A DNA stretch of 64,000 bases from Streptomyces sp. SID14478 (GCF_010548525.1 NZ_JAAGMG010001350.1:1-64000); one strand, 5' to 3'; counted from the stretch's first letter, positions 32,389 to 42,075 are shown. The notes: a model not told the origin generated them from the letters alone. Translations and numbers: made by a program.

Positions 32389-33318
32389 TCAGCGGGCCTG
32401 GGCGATCAACTCGTGGGAGAGATACCAGAGTCGGCGTGCGCCCGCAGGGTCGACGGCGTAGCGGGCGACTCCGTGCAGGGTGCCGGTGCGGTGGTCGACG
32501 ACCTCGGTCTCGTTGCAGTCGACGAAGTAGCGGCCTCCGACACCTTCGAGCAGGGGTGAGGCGGCGAGGAGCACCGAGGTCGCTGCGCCCTGTTCGACGG
32601 ACTTGATGAGGTCAGCGGCGACGCGGCCACTGCCACGGCCTTCGGTGTGGCGTTGCAGGTTCGTGTAGATGGCGCCGGGCATCAACGCGTTGGCGGTGAT
32701 GTTGTCGTCGGCCCAGCGACGTGTGGCCTCCACGGCGAAGAGCACGTTGGCGGTCTTGGACTGGCCGTAGGCGAGCCACGGGTCGTATGGGCGGAAGGCG
32801 AAGTCGATGTCGTCCCACACGACCGGCGACCGCTGGTGCCCCGACGAACTCACCGACACCACGCGTGCGTTGCCGTCGGCGGCGAGCGCAGGGTGCAAGC
32901 CGGTGGCAAGGGCGAAGTGGCCCAGATGGTTGGTGGCGAACTGCCACTCCCGCCCCTGATCGGTGTGTCGCTCGGGGCAGGCCATGACACCGGCGTTGTT
33001 CACCAGGACGTGCAGCGGTCCCTCCCAGGCCGCTGCGAACGCGGCGACCGACGCGAGATCGGTGAGGTCGAGCGGCGCTACGCGCACCGTGTGGTTCCCG
33101 GTGGAGGCAGCGATCTCCTTGGCTACGCCTTCGCCGGCTGCCATGTCCCGTACGGCGAGGGTGACCTCCGCACCGGTGGAAGCGAGGGCACGGGCCGTTT
33201 CCGCGCCGAGTCCGGAGGAAGCGCCGGTGACGACGGCACGGCGGCCGCTGAGGTCGATGCCTGCGGCCACGTCGGCTGCGGTGCTGCTGAACCCGAACGG
33301 GGTGGTGAGGGTGTTCAC
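32389..33318 (-). CDS. Short-chain dehydrogenase (retinol dehydrogenase-like SDR)
   Basis: 309 residues from GTG 33318 with AAGGAG upstream. TGASSGLGAE nucleotide loop, NNAGVM, SVSSSGHQ catalytic Ser, and YGQSKTAN with the Tyr/Lys pair. The FAFRPYDPWLAYGQSK segment is typical of WWOX/retinol-dehydrogenase-like SDRs of actinomycetes. Fifty-three bases after the start of the next gene upstream (33372-34259), so both SDRs are likely in one operon under the divergent LysR regulator. Confidence 0.9.
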   Translation of the reverse strand: MNTLTTPFGFSSTAADVAAGIDLSGRRAVVTGASSGLGAETARALASTGAEVTLAVRDMAAGEGVAKEIAASTGNHTVRVAPLDLTDLASVAAFAAAWEGPLHVLVNNAGVMACPERHTDQGREWQFATNHLGHFALATGLHPALAADGNARVVSVSSSGHQRSPVVWDDIDFAFRPYDPWLAYGQSKTANVLFAVEATRRWADDNITANALMPGAIYTNLQRHTEGRGSGRVAADLIKSVEQGAATSVLLAASPLLEGVGGRYFVDCNETEVVDHRTGTLHGVARYAVDPAGARRLWYLSHELIAQAR

Positions 33319-33371
33319 GGGAAAGCTCCTTGTGCTGTGCTGGAGGGCGCGACTGCGGTGAGGTCGGGGAG

Positions 33372-34259
33372 TCATGGGGTGAGCAGGCGGTCCTGCTCCG
33401 TCGGCGGCGTGCCGGAGTGCCAGTCCAACGCCTCGCCGAAGCGCACCAGTTCGCCGTACAGGGCGGGATCGACGCGCTCGGCGAGAATCAGGTCGAGCAC
33501 GGCTGCGGCGGCCTGCTCGGGTGACTGGGCGTGGCTGTAGTCCTCGAACCACGGGCGTGAGGTCGCGGTGTCGACCATTCCCGGGCACACGGCGGCCAGC
33601 AGAGTGCCGGAGGCCAGATCGCGCTCGCGGCGGTCTGCGGCGACCGCGCGCACGGCGGCGACCTGCGCCACCTTCGACGGCACGTTCAGCCACAGCGGCC
33701 ATCCCTGTTCCGTGGCCCTCCCGTGGTGGATGGCGCTGCGCCACGACTCGACGGCGTACTCGACCTGGTCGAGGCTCGCCTCGTCGAACAGGCCGTGCAG
33801 GCGGGCGTCGAGATGGCCGAGGGTGCCCAGGCTGCTGGCCACGACGAGCAGCCGGCCGCCGGGGCGCAGGAGGGGGCCGAAGGAGCGCAGGACCGCATGC
33901 GTGGCGCTGTTCGAGACGTCGATGAACTCGTCGGCACGCGCGGACTGTGAGTCACCGGGCAGCACACGGGCGACCGCGTTGGACACGACGACGTCGACCC
34001 CGCCGTGGCGGGCTCGCAGGTCGTCGGCGAGGCGGGCGACGGCGTCGGTGTCCGTGACGTCCAGGACCGCGGCCTCGACGCGGGCCCGGGTGGAGGGCGC
34101 ATGGGCGACTTCGTGCGCCGCGTCCGTGACCCGTTGGCGGTTGCGGCCGGTGAGCAGGACCAGGTCGTCAGGTCCCATACGGGCGGCGAGCCCTTCGACG
34201 AGAGCGCGGCCGAGCCCCTGGTTGGCGCCCGTGACCAGGGCGATGCGGGAAGTGGTCAT
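33372..34259 (-). CDS. SDR-family protein lacking the catalytic tyrosine
   Basis: 295 residues from ATG 34259. The cofactor loop TGANQGLGRALVEG and the VVASSLGTLG strand are present, but the YxxxK motif is replaced: WLNVPSKVAQV has Asn at the Tyr position although Ser-Lys is kept. Either an enzyme with altered chemistry or a non-catalytic NAD(P) binder. First gene of the minus-strand pair, divergent from a LysR gene (70 bases between starts), which probably regulates it. Confidence 0.85.
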   Translation of the reverse strand: MTTSRIALVTGANQGLGRALVEGLAARMGPDDLVLLTGRNRQRVTDAAHEVAHAPSTRARVEAAVLDVTDTDAVARLADDLRARHGGVDVVVSNAVARVLPGDSQSARADEFIDVSNSATHAVLRSFGPLLRPGGRLLVVASSLGTLGHLDARLHGLFDEASLDQVEYAVESWRSAIHHGRATEQGWPLWLNVPSKVAQVAAVRAVAADRRERDLASGTLLAAVCPGMVDTATSRPWFEDYSHAQSPEQAAAAVLDLILAERVDPALYGELVRFGEALDWHSGTPPTEQDRLLTP

Positions 34260-34329
34260 GCCTCCACGCTAAGAACGACATGTCCATGAGTCCAACGAGA
34301 TCTCAGCACATGTGGTATGCGTAAACGTC

Positions 34330-35274
34330 ATGGACTTCACCGATGTGTCGCTGACCGCGCTGCGTGTTCTGCACGCCGTGGCCGAGCAGGGGACCTTCAC
34401 CGCCGCGGCCTCGTCGCTCGGCTATACGCAGTCGGCGGTGTCCCGCCAGATCGCCGCCATCGAGCGTGCGGCGGGCGCGGAACTCCTCGAGCGGCGGCGC
34501 GACGGCGTACGGCTCACCGATGCCGGCCGCATCGTCATGCGCCGCGCGGCGACCGTGCTCGACGAGATCGAGGCCACCGCGCGTGAACTGTCGGGTCTGC
34601 CGGCGCAGGGTGGGACGGTGCGCCTGGGATGGGTGCCCACGGCGGGCGCCGTCCTGGTGCCAGGGACCCTCGCCGAACTGCGCCGCACGGACCCCGACCT
34701 GCGAGTCGTCGGCCGCGAGGGCGGCACCGTCGCGCTCGCCCGCGCGCTGCGCTCCGGCAGCATCGACATGGCCCTGATCGCCTCAGCGCCGCCGTTCCGC
34801 GCCCCGGACACCGAGTCACCCCCGCTCGTCCTGCAGACCTTGACCGAACGCGCCCTGCGCCTCGCGATCCCGGCCACCCACCCGCTGGCCCGCGGTGACT
34901 ACGTGGACGTGGCCGACCTGCGCGGGCAGCGCTGGATCGCCGGGTCCACCTCGGAGGACGACCGGCTCATGGGCGTGTGGCCGGGCCTGGACGAGCGCCC
35001 CGACATCGTCCTCACGGCCCGCGACTGGCTGGCCAAGCTCCGCCTCGTCGCCGCCGGCTGCGGGCTGACCACGGTCTCCAGCACACTCGCCCCCGTCGCA
35101 CCGCCCGGCGTACGCATCCTGCCGGTCCGCGGCGGCCCGCAGGAACGCCGCCGCCTGCTACTGGCCCGCCTTCCCCACCCGCCGGACCCGGCCGTGCGCC
35201 GAGTGGCGGAAGTGCTGCGGGCCCATGCACTCGGCCAGCTGTCCGAGTCGGCGGCGTCGGGGGAAGAGGGCTGA
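34330..35274 (+). CDS. LysR-family transcriptional regulator
   Basis: 314 residues from ATG 34330 (an in-frame start at 34312 adds six). N-terminal winged HTH (LRVLHAVAEQGTFTAAASSLGYTQSAVSRQIAAIE split over residues 8-45), then the effector domain with PTAGAVLVPGTLAELRRTDPDLRV and substrate loop GLTTVSSTLAP. Divergent from two SDR genes, the normal arrangement for LysR control. Two ACATGT copies (near 34278 and 34307) sit in the shared intergenic space. Confidence 0.92.
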   Translation: MDFTDVSLTALRVLHAVAEQGTFTAAASSLGYTQSAVSRQIAAIERAAGAELLERRRDGVRLTDAGRIVMRRAATVLDEIEATARELSGLPAQGGTVRLGWVPTAGAVLVPGTLAELRRTDPDLRVVGREGGTVALARALRSGSIDMALIASAPPFRAPDTESPPLVLQTLTERALRLAIPATHPLARGDYVDVADLRGQRWIAGSTSEDDRLMGVWPGLDERPDIVLTARDWLAKLRLVAAGCGLTTVSSTLAPVAPPGVRILPVRGGPQERRRLLLARLPHPPDPAVRRVAEVLRAHALGQLSESAASGEEG

Positions 35275-35372
35275 TCCGCATGAAGAGATTGACGGACGTC
35301 CCGGCACGGCCCTCGGGGGACCCGAACTCTGGCGCAGGTTGCGGCGATCGGCTCCTGGGCTAGCCTGCGGGG

Positions 35373-36032
35373 GTGAGCACGGGACAAGAAGGCCCAGCGG
35401 CCGAGAAGTGGTTGGCCGACACCCGGGCGTCCTACGATGCCGACGCCGCCGAATACGCGGACGAGACCCGTAACCTGCTGGCCGAGCTGCCGGCCGAGCG
35501 GGACGTCATGGACCACTTCGCCGAACAGGTGCGTGCGCACGGCGGAGGACCCGTCGCGGACGTGGGGTGCGGGCCGGGGAGAATCACCGCCTACCTGAAG
35601 AGCCTCGGCGTGGACGCCTTCGGGATCGATCTGTCGCCCCGCATGGTCGAGGTGGCACGGCGTGAGCACCCCGGCCTGCACTTCGAGGTGGGGTCGATGA
35701 CCCAACTCCAGCTCGCGGACGGCGGGTTGGCAGGCCTGGTCGCCTGGTACTCGATCATCCACGTCCCCGATGACGCGATCGGCGCGGTCCTTGCCGGCTT
35801 TCGTCGGGCACTTCGACCCGGTGGCCTGCTGTTGGTGGGGTTCCACGTCGGCGACGCCGCACCGCCCGAGGCGCAGGAGAGCGGCGACAGGTGGCCGGAG
35901 TCCTACGTCCGTCGCCGCCGCCCGGATCAGGTGGCTGCCTGGCTCGACGAGGCCGGCTTCACCGCCGAGACCCACCCCACACTCACCTCGGCCGCGCGCA
36001 CACTCGGCGGAGTACTTTTGGTCCGCCGCTAG
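35373..36032 (+). CDS. Class I SAM-dependent methyltransferase
   Basis: 219 residues from GTG 35373. Motif I VADVGCGPGRITAYLK, an acidic end of strand 2 (GIDLSPRMVEVARREHP), and post-motif LAWYSIIHVPDD. This is the Methyltransf_25/11 type common in Streptomyces, with unknown substrate. Stands alone between the LysR gene and a small membrane protein gene. Confidence 0.88.
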   Translation: MSTGQEGPAAEKWLADTRASYDADAAEYADETRNLLAELPAERDVMDHFAEQVRAHGGGPVADVGCGPGRITAYLKSLGVDAFGIDLSPRMVEVARREHPGLHFEVGSMTQLQLADGGLAGLVAWYSIIHVPDDAIGAVLAGFRRALRPGGLLLVGFHVGDAAPPEAQESGDRWPESYVRRRRPDQVAAWLDEAGFTAETHPTLTSAARTLGGVLLVRR

Positions 36033-36201
36033 CACCTGAGGGCGAGGGTTCACCGGGTCGGTGGTGGGCCTTCACTTCGAGCCGCGTGTAGGCAGAGGCT
36101 GCGGCGCAATGCGGTCAGTCCGGGACTGGTGTGCCCTGCCCAGCGGGAGTCGAGCCGGCGTGGGGTGTCGTCGGGCTTTTGTCTGCGGGTACCGGGGATC
36201 C

Positions 36202-36420
36202 ATGAAGCAGATAGAGCTGGCGGGCAAGTCGCTGAAGCAGCGCCTTGGTTGGGCAGTGTGCATAGCGGTCGTGTACGCGGTGATCGGGCTGCCGTTCAAC
36301 GGGTATCCGTTGTGGCCGGATGCCGTGGGCCGCTTCGTCGTCTTCGGCGGCACGTTGGTGGTGGTCCTGCTTGCACTGGAGTTCTTCGCCCGGAGGCAGA
36401 GGCGCCGGAAGAGGCTCTGA
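36202..36420 (+). CDS. Small two-pass membrane protein (72 aa)
   Basis: ATG 36202 with GGGGA upstream. A basic N-terminus, two hydrophobic segments (LGWAVCIAVVYAVIGLPF and FVVFGGTLVVVLLALEFF) joined by a short loop, and a basic end (RRQRRRKRL). Unrecognised family. The stretch to 36676 is otherwise without a visible gene. Confidence 0.6.
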   Translation: MKQIELAGKSLKQRLGWAVCIAVVYAVIGLPFNGYPLWPDAVGRFVVFGGTLVVVLLALEFFARRQRRRKRL

Positions 36421-36676
36421 GGGGAGTGCCCTCCGAGGGAATGACGCGTCGGAGGTCACCGAGGCCTCGCGCCGGATCGAGTGGTACAACCCTGTCGCAT
36501 CGGCTTCATACACAGCCGCGCATCTAACTTGCTGCCTTCTGCGTACGGGCGCAGGAACCTGAATGCTCCTGGTGCGGACATCCGGCGGGAATGGAAAGGA
36601 GGGGAGTATCAGTCGCTGACCTGGGGTTGTTAGCCTGGCGGGCGTTCATGATGGCGCAAAGCAAGGTATCAACGGT

Positions 36677-37039
36677 ATGACTCTCCAAGCTCCCCACGCC
36701 CTGTTCACGTACGGGACGCTGCAGATGCGAGAGGTGCAGCTCGCGCGCTTCGGGCGGGTCCTCAAGGGGCGCCGCGACGCGCTGCCCGGATACCGCACCA
36801 CGGAGCTCCGCATCACTGATCCCGATGTCATCGCAGTCAGTGGCACCGACCGGCATCTGCTGGTCATCCCGTCGAACGACCCGTCTGACGCGGTCGAGGG
36901 AGCAGTGCTGGAGTTGACCGACGAGGAACTCGCCGCAGCAGACGACTACGAGGTCGACGACTACGCGCGCGTCGCGGTGACTCTCGTGTCGGGCACGAAG
37001 GCGTGGGCGTACCTTGAAGCCGCCCGAGAGGCCGTCTGA
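36677..37039 (+). CDS. Gamma-glutamylcyclotransferase-like (AIG2) protein
   Basis: 120 residues. Opens with LFTYGTLQ, the characteristic turn of the GGCT fold, followed by GRRDALPGYRT and the later VEGAVLELTDEELAAADDYEVDDY, whose Glu is the usual catalytic acid. These enzymes release pyroglutamate from gamma-glutamyl amines. Context offers no clue to the substrate. Confidence 0.85.
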   Translation: MTLQAPHALFTYGTLQMREVQLARFGRVLKGRRDALPGYRTTELRITDPDVIAVSGTDRHLLVIPSNDPSDAVEGAVLELTDEELAAADDYEVDDYARVAVTLVSGTKAWAYLEAAREAV

Positions 37040-37230
37040 GGACTTTCCGCGGGGGCCCAGCCGAGCAGGAGCGTGCGCCGAGGCGCGGAGTCCGTCGAGG
37101 AAAAGCGTGGCTGTCTTCTTGTAGGGGGGTGGCGGAGCGGCGGCGTGCCTGAGGCGACGCAAGGGTGGCCGATGATTTCGCGGCGTACGGACGGTCGTTA
37201 TGAGGAAGACGAAAAGGACGGAGATGCACC

Positions 37231-37788
37231 ATGCCCACCGGTGAATCCGCACGACAGCCCACGACCGAACTCGATGCCCGCTACAGCTCGGCGCTCAACC
37301 CCCGACCGCAGGCGGAGGAAGTGGCGCCGACCGCGTGGCACGAGGCTGAGCGGCAATTGAATGCTGCTGAAATCTTCTGGTTGTCCACTGTCCGGCCCGA
37401 TGGCCGACTACATGTCACACCCGTGATCGCCGCGTGGCACGACGGGGTGCTCTACTTCTCCAGCGGTCCGTCTGAGCAGAAGTCGAAAAATCTCGCCCGC
37501 GACGGGCACTGCGCCTTGACCACTGGTGCGAACTCGCTCACTGAAGGTCTCGACCTCGTGGTCGAGGGAGAGGCACGGCCGGTCACTGATCCGGCGATGC
37601 TGGAGAAGGTGATTGCGGCGTATGAGGCGAAGTACGGCGCGCACATCACGTCCCCCGAAGGCACTTTCCACGGGATCGGGGACGGCTTCCGCAAGGGCGA
37701 TGTGGCGGTGTTCGGAGTGGCACCGGGCACGGCGTACGGTTTCGGTCGGGACAACGGGGTCTATACGCATACCGGTTGGGCTTTCTGA
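37231..37788 (+). CDS. Pyridoxamine 5'-phosphate oxidase-family flavin/F420-binding protein
   Basis: 185 residues from ATG 37231 (GGAG eight bases upstream). Split-barrel flavin fold: IFWLSTVRPDGRLHVTPVIAAWHDGVLYFSSGP, quoted in two parts, then KSKNLARDGHCALTTG and GVAPGTAYGFG. Actinobacterial members bind FMN or F420 and reduce or oxidise diverse small molecules; the exact role is open. Confidence 0.88.
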   Translation: MPTGESARQPTTELDARYSSALNPRPQAEEVAPTAWHEAERQLNAAEIFWLSTVRPDGRLHVTPVIAAWHDGVLYFSSGPSEQKSKNLARDGHCALTTGANSLTEGLDLVVEGEARPVTDPAMLEKVIAAYEAKYGAHITSPEGTFHGIGDGFRKGDVAVFGVAPGTAYGFGRDNGVYTHTGWAF

Positions 37789-37941
37789 GCAGCCGATCCA
37801 CCTACAGAGCGCCCCCGCCCCCCCTCCCGGGGGCGACGGGGAGCCCCCGGGGACGCCCACGTGTCGCCGCCGCGACAGCTGATCAACAGCCTTGCCCAGG
37901 GCTCGAATTGTGGCTGAGCGTCAATCGTGGCAACACCGTTC

Positions 37942-38523
37942 TCAGGGTGCGGAGATCTCTCCGGCCGTCGGCTGCCACTCCCGTCTGAGCAGTCCGAACA
38001 CCCACGAGTCGGATACCTCACCGTTCACGATGCAGTCTTCCCTCAACGTCCCTTCCCGCACGAATCCGATCTTCTGGAGGACTCGGGCCGATGCCACGTT
38101 GCGCGTATCGGTCTCGGCCTGGATGCGATTCACGTCCAGGACGTCGAATGTCCACTGCAGCAAGGCGTGCGCGGCCTCCGTCGCGTATCCATGACCCCAC
38201 ATCGCTTCGTCGAGGACGTAGCCCAGTGACGCGCTGCGGTAGTCCCGGTTCCAGCCGGTCAGACCACACCAGCCGACGAACGCCCCGTCAGAAACACGAT
38301 CGATGACCACCCGGGCACCGGAGCCCTCGTCCGCCATCTCGCGGCACCTCGCGATGAAGCGTGCGGCGCGGGTCCGCTCGGTCCACGGCGGGGAGTCCCA
38401 ATAGCGCATCACATACGTATTGCTGTGCAGCGCGAAGAGGAGATCCGCGTCGGCGTCGGTGAAGGGGCGCAGTCGCAGGCGAGGGGTGTGCAGTACCGGG
38501 GTGTCCAACGTCATGCGCACCAT
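37942..38523 (-). CDS. GNAT-family N-acetyltransferase (RimJ/RimL-like)
   Basis: 193 residues from ATG 38523; ATG 38514 is equally possible and the 38574 start is unlikely. TPRLRLRPFTDADADLLF is the usual RimJ beginning, GYVLDEAMWGHGYATEAAHALL holds the acetyl-CoA loop, and NVASARVLQKIGFVREGTLRE the closing motif. Probable N-terminal or small-molecule acetylation; substrate unknown. Confidence 0.88.
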   Translation of the reverse strand: MVRMTLDTPVLHTPRLRLRPFTDADADLLFALHSNTYVMRYWDSPPWTERTRAARFIARCREMADEGSGARVVIDRVSDGAFVGWCGLTGWNRDYRSASLGYVLDEAMWGHGYATEAAHALLQWTFDVLDVNRIQAETDTRNVASARVLQKIGFVREGTLREDCIVNGEVSDSWVFGLLRREWQPTAGEISAP

Positions 38524-38696
38524 CTTGTGACCTACTGGGGTGGGCAGGACACCGAATATCCGATCGACGTCCACGCCGCTTCGGCTTGCTCACCGGTTGC
38601 TCGGAGGCGGCCGTGTCCCACAACTGCATCGCCTGCCGGGCGGCCCCCGTGAGGCTGAACCGATGAGCACCGGCCTTGCCTTTCGGTGGAGCGGGG

Positions 38697-39758
38697 TCAC
38701 TGATCGCGGCTACCGAAGGCCGCGGCGCCCTCCTGCCCCTTCACTTGGTTTTCTGTCACATACGGGCGTAGTTCCGCCTCGTAGGCGGTGAAGGCGGTGG
38801 CGTGATCACCGTCGGCCGCGGACAGTGCCCGAGCCAGGGTGCGGGCGCCGATCAGGGCTTGTGACGTACCCATGCCCGCGGTCGGTGCGGCGCAGTATCC
38901 GGCGTCGCCGACGAGGACAACCCGTCCGGTCGACCATGTGTCCAGGTGGACCTGGCTGGAGGAGGAGAAGTAGAAGTCGTCGGCGGCCGACATCGCCTTC
39001 AACAGTTCGGGAGCGATCCAGCCGGCCCCGGCGAACGCCTCCTTCAAGGCCTGCTCCTGCTCGGCCCGTGGGCGACGGTCCAGGGTGGGCGCATCAGTTG
39101 CGAATGACAGACTCACTGACATCTTGTCGGCGTCGGCGGCGCTGAACGCGTAGATGGCGGTGCCGTCGCCGGTCTGCAGTACTCCCCTGTGGTCGAGACC
39201 GAGGACGTTGTCAGCGGTGAAGCCCGCACCCGACATGCCCAGGTGGCGGAGCGCTTCCTCGTGGGGACCGAAGGCCAGTCGACGGGTCTTGGAGAAGAGC
39301 CCGTCCGCGCCGACCACCAGATCGAAGGTCCGAGGGGTCCCTTGCTCGAACTCGACGGCGACACCGCCGTCCTGCTGGGTGAGCGTGGTGATGGAGTCGT
39401 CGAAGATGTAGGTGAGTTCGGGTTCGGTGAGACGGTGCAGGATCTGGGTCAGCTGGGGTTTGGGGACCTCCAGTTCGCCGGCGAACGTCTCGGCGGGCAG
39501 TTGGCCTATCTCGGCCCCGTCAGCGTCCACCACCGTGGTGCCGCGCATCGCGGTGTCGTGGCCGCGGATCTCGTCCAGGATGCCGAGTTCGTCGAGGACG
39601 TCGAAGGCGGCGCCGCGGAAATCCACGGCGTAACCGCTGCCGCGCAAGCCGGGGGCGCGTTCGACGACGGTGACGTCGTAGCCGTCGCGGTGCAGGTAGT
39701 GCCCGAGGGCGGCGCCCGCCACACCGGCGCCCGAGATGAGGACCGTGGTGTTCGTCAT
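38697..39758 (-). CDS. FAD-dependent monooxygenase (aromatic hydroxylase type)
   Basis: 353 residues. Three group-A flavoprotein motifs: GAGVAGAALG at the N-terminus, VVGADGLFSKTR (DG motif) near 150, and LVGDAGYCAAPTAGMG (GD motif) near 285. Similar to Streptomyces monooxygenases of the TetX/PHBH fold that hydroxylate aromatic or polyketide compounds with NAD(P)H. No biosynthetic cluster adjoins it. Confidence 0.9.
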   Translation of the reverse strand: MTNTTVLISGAGVAGAALGHYLHRDGYDVTVVERAPGLRGSGYAVDFRGAAFDVLDELGILDEIRGHDTAMRGTTVVDADGAEIGQLPAETFAGELEVPKPQLTQILHRLTEPELTYIFDDSITTLTQQDGGVAVEFEQGTPRTFDLVVGADGLFSKTRRLAFGPHEEALRHLGMSGAGFTADNVLGLDHRGVLQTGDGTAIYAFSAADADKMSVSLSFATDAPTLDRRPRAEQEQALKEAFAGAGWIAPELLKAMSAADDFYFSSSSQVHLDTWSTGRVVLVGDAGYCAAPTAGMGTSQALIGARTLARALSAADGDHATAFTAYEAELRPYVTENQVKGQEGAAAFGSRDQ

Positions 39759-39860
39759 AGGGTCGGACGGTAGCCCCTGTTCGGCCCCTGGGTCTGCTCA
39801 TTTGGATCAATCAAGAGCCAAATAAGCCTCAGATCAGAGCCGTTGGAGATCGGGAAGGCC

Positions 39861-40103
39861 CTACTCGCAGGCACTGGGAGATACCTGAACAAGCTCGGAT
39901 GGGACCATCCTGTCGTCCACGACCTCCCGGGGTGTGTACATCACGCAGCCACTGGCGACCACGTCCACTTCCGCAAAGGGCCGCCGGCGCCAGATCTGAG
40001 TGTCGGACGGCGTCACCGGGGTCAGAACCGCGTAGTTGGTCAAGGATCCGTCAGCGGTGTCTGAGAGGGAACGACGGAAGGGCCCCACCTGCTGCCCGCG
40101 CAA
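39861..40103 (-). CDS. Weak small-protein candidate (80 aa)
   Basis: Frame with a coherent sequence (TNYAVLTPVTPSDTQIWRRR and a hydrophobic VDVVASGCVMYTPREVV) and fair codon bias, but no ribosome site and no recognised family. The surrounding 39759-40181 region has no other feature; the frame may be a true small gene, a remnant or chance. Confidence 0.3.
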   Translation of the reverse strand: MRGQQVGPFRRSLSDTADGSLTNYAVLTPVTPSDTQIWRRRPFAEVDVVASGCVMYTPREVVDDRMVPSELVQVSPSACE

Positions 40104-40181
40104 GGAGTGGACGCGGGAAACAGGAGGGGCCCTGACAGACCCGGCCGCGACGAAGGGAAGGAGCCGCGGACCAGGCCGGTA

Positions 40182-40574
40182 TTAGAGGATGCGCTCGGGA
40201 GCGTCGAACTGGTCGACGGGCTCGTTGGTGCACGCGGCCACGGGGCCACCGAGCACGTTGCCGCCGACACCCTGGGCCGCCGGGACGGCGCAGCGCAGGT
40301 CGACGTGAGCGAACGGAGCGCCGTAGGAGTTGGCGACGCCACCGGGGTCGCCAGCGATGGCGACGTCACCGTTGTCGGTGGCGAACTCCGTGGCGCCGGT
40401 GCCGTAAGCGGTCTCGCCGGCGGCCGCGCGGGCGGCCTGGTTGGCCTCGTGCGCGTTGGTCATGGTCTCGGCCGTCGGCCCACCGGTGTGGGCGGAGGCG
40501 ATACCCGCGGCACCAACGGTGGCGGCGGTGGCGGCGGTCGCGAGCGCGGCGCCGGCCAGAACCTTACGGATCAT
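40182..40574 (-). CDS. Secreted hypothetical protein
   Basis: 130 residues from ATG 40574, GGAG six bases upstream. Signal peptide MIRKVLAGAALATAATAATV with an Ala-x-Ala cleavage site near residue 28, then a polar mature chain with two cysteines in its last third (DLRCAVPA and AACTNEP), likely one disulfide. The Cys spacing vaguely recalls rodlins, but no confident family can be named. Confidence 0.65.
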   Translation of the reverse strand: MIRKVLAGAALATAATAATVGAAGIASAHTGGPTAETMTNAHEANQAARAAAGETAYGTGATEFATDNGDVAIAGDPGGVANSYGAPFAHVDLRCAVPAAQGVGGNVLGGPVAACTNEPVDQFDAPERIL

Positions 40575-41034
40575 CTGGAGCTCCAAGGGTGTGGGGGCGG
40601 GCGGCTTTGTGCAGCCCGTTGATCACCTGAAACGGGGCATGAGGCGAAACGTCACGGCTCAACTCCCCGTACGGACCAACAGCCACGGCGCAGTGCACTC
40701 CGACGGCGCACCCGGTCATTTCGTCGCCTCGTGCTCGCAGTCGTCCACCTGGCCTTCGCCCGGCTGACATCGGCTACCACCGCCGGAGCCTGATGCAGCG
40801 TCAGGGAGGGGTGGTTCCGGCTCTGTCCCGAAGGGGTGCGCCGCATTCGTCGTGAGGTCGACCGGCGCGGCGGTGTGGGGTGGTCACCTGAACGGCCGCG
40901 AGGTGGCGAAGCCTGCGTGCGGTGTGTCAACCGGGTGGTGATGTGATCGCACCGTCGCGCGGCACCCCCTACGTCGCTGGAGCGGTGACGAGCATGAGGC
41001 AAAACCATGTGTTTCACCGACCGAAGGAGTTCCC
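40575..41034. other. Intergenic region between divergent secreted-protein genes
   Basis: 460 bases. The right end has the ribosome site of the 41035 gene. No palindrome, terminator or coding frame stands out. Confidence 0.5.
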
Positions 41035-42075
41035 GTGAGTCTTTGCAGATCCTCGTCCTCGCGTTGGGTTGCCGCTGCTGCGACGGTCGCCGCAGTCGGG
41101 TTCGGCGCCGTGCCGGCGCACGCCGAGGGAATGGAGTACAGCACCTACAGCCTGGAGGCGGCACCGCCCGCATCGACCGGCGCGGTGGCTTCCTCGGCGA
41201 CGGGCGGTCCGCAGGGAACGTTCACCACCAACAGCACCCGCCCGCGGATCTCCGCAGGAAGCTCGGCATTCCTCAATTCCGCCACGCCCTTCGGGGAAGC
41301 GTTCGGCTCCTCCCAGGGCAAGCCCTACCTCAACCTGGCGACTGCCTCGGGCCGTACGCCGTCCACCACGAGCTTCACTTTCGACCAGGTGCCGACGCCC
41401 GGTGCCTGGGGCATCGCGCTCGGCGACATCGACGCGGACGACGTGAAGATCTCCGCCACCGGTCCGGACGGACAGTCCCTGAGCGCGGAGCAGCTGGGGT
41501 TCCAGAACACCTTCAACTACTGCTTGGGGACGCCTCGTCCTTCGGGGTGCACGGGTGGGGGACCGTTCACCGATCAGCCCGCATGGGACGCCGCTTCCGC
41601 CACGCTGCACGGCAACGGCCGCGACACCTCCGGCGCGTCCGCATGGCTGCGGCCGACGGCCGAGGTCCGCACCCTCACCCTGACCTTCTCGGTTCGCACC
41701 GGTATCCCTTCCTACCAGGTGTGGTTCGCGGCCCAGACCGACAGCATCAGCGGGACCGTCCACGACCAGGACGAATCGCCGCTCCCGGAGGGCACGGTCG
41801 TGGAACTCGAGCACCCCGACGGCCAGCCCGTACTCGACGACGACAACGAGCCCGTCACCGCTGTTCCGGACGCACAGGGCCACTACACGTTCCCTGACGT
41901 GGCCGCCGGCGACTACGAGGTCCACGTCGTTCCGCCCCACGGCTACGAGGCACAAGGGCCCAGCACGGTGGACGCAGAGGCCGAGAAGGGAGATGTGACG
42001 GGCGTCGACTTCACCCTCGCCCCGGCGCAGGACTGCACCTGCGACCACCACGAGTCCCCTGGCTACGGAAACTGA
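41035..42075 (+). CDS. Secreted protein with SdrD B-like/carboxypeptidase-regulatory domain
   Basis: 346 residues from GTG 41035 (AAGGAG six bases upstream). Signal peptide ending near residue 30 (VPAHA). The first 230 residues are beta-rich with GAWGIALGDIDADDVKIS, and residues about 240-335 form one Cna-B/SdrD-like prealbumin domain (SISGTVHDQDESPLPEGTVV, GHYTFPDVAAGDYEVHV). No LPxTG or membrane anchor at the C-terminus, which ends in two Cys and HHESPGYGN. Probable extracellular structural protein. Confidence 0.8.
   Translation: MSLCRSSSSRWVAAAATVAAVGFGAVPAHAEGMEYSTYSLEAAPPASTGAVASSATGGPQGTFTTNSTRPRISAGSSAFLNSATPFGEAFGSSQGKPYLNLATASGRTPSTTSFTFDQVPTPGAWGIALGDIDADDVKISATGPDGQSLSAEQLGFQNTFNYCLGTPRPSGCTGGGPFTDQPAWDAASATLHGNGRDTSGASAWLRPTAEVRTLTLTFSVRTGIPSYQVWFAAQTDSISGTVHDQDESPLPEGTVVELEHPDGQPVLDDDNEPVTAVPDAQGHYTFPDVAAGDYEVHVVPPHGYEAQGPSTVDAEAEKGDVTGVDFTLAPAQDCTCDHHESPGYGN

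Noticed and set aside
36187-36192. GGGTAC as another SigB-type promoter
   Set aside because: No GNNT box occurs 14-16 bases upstream.
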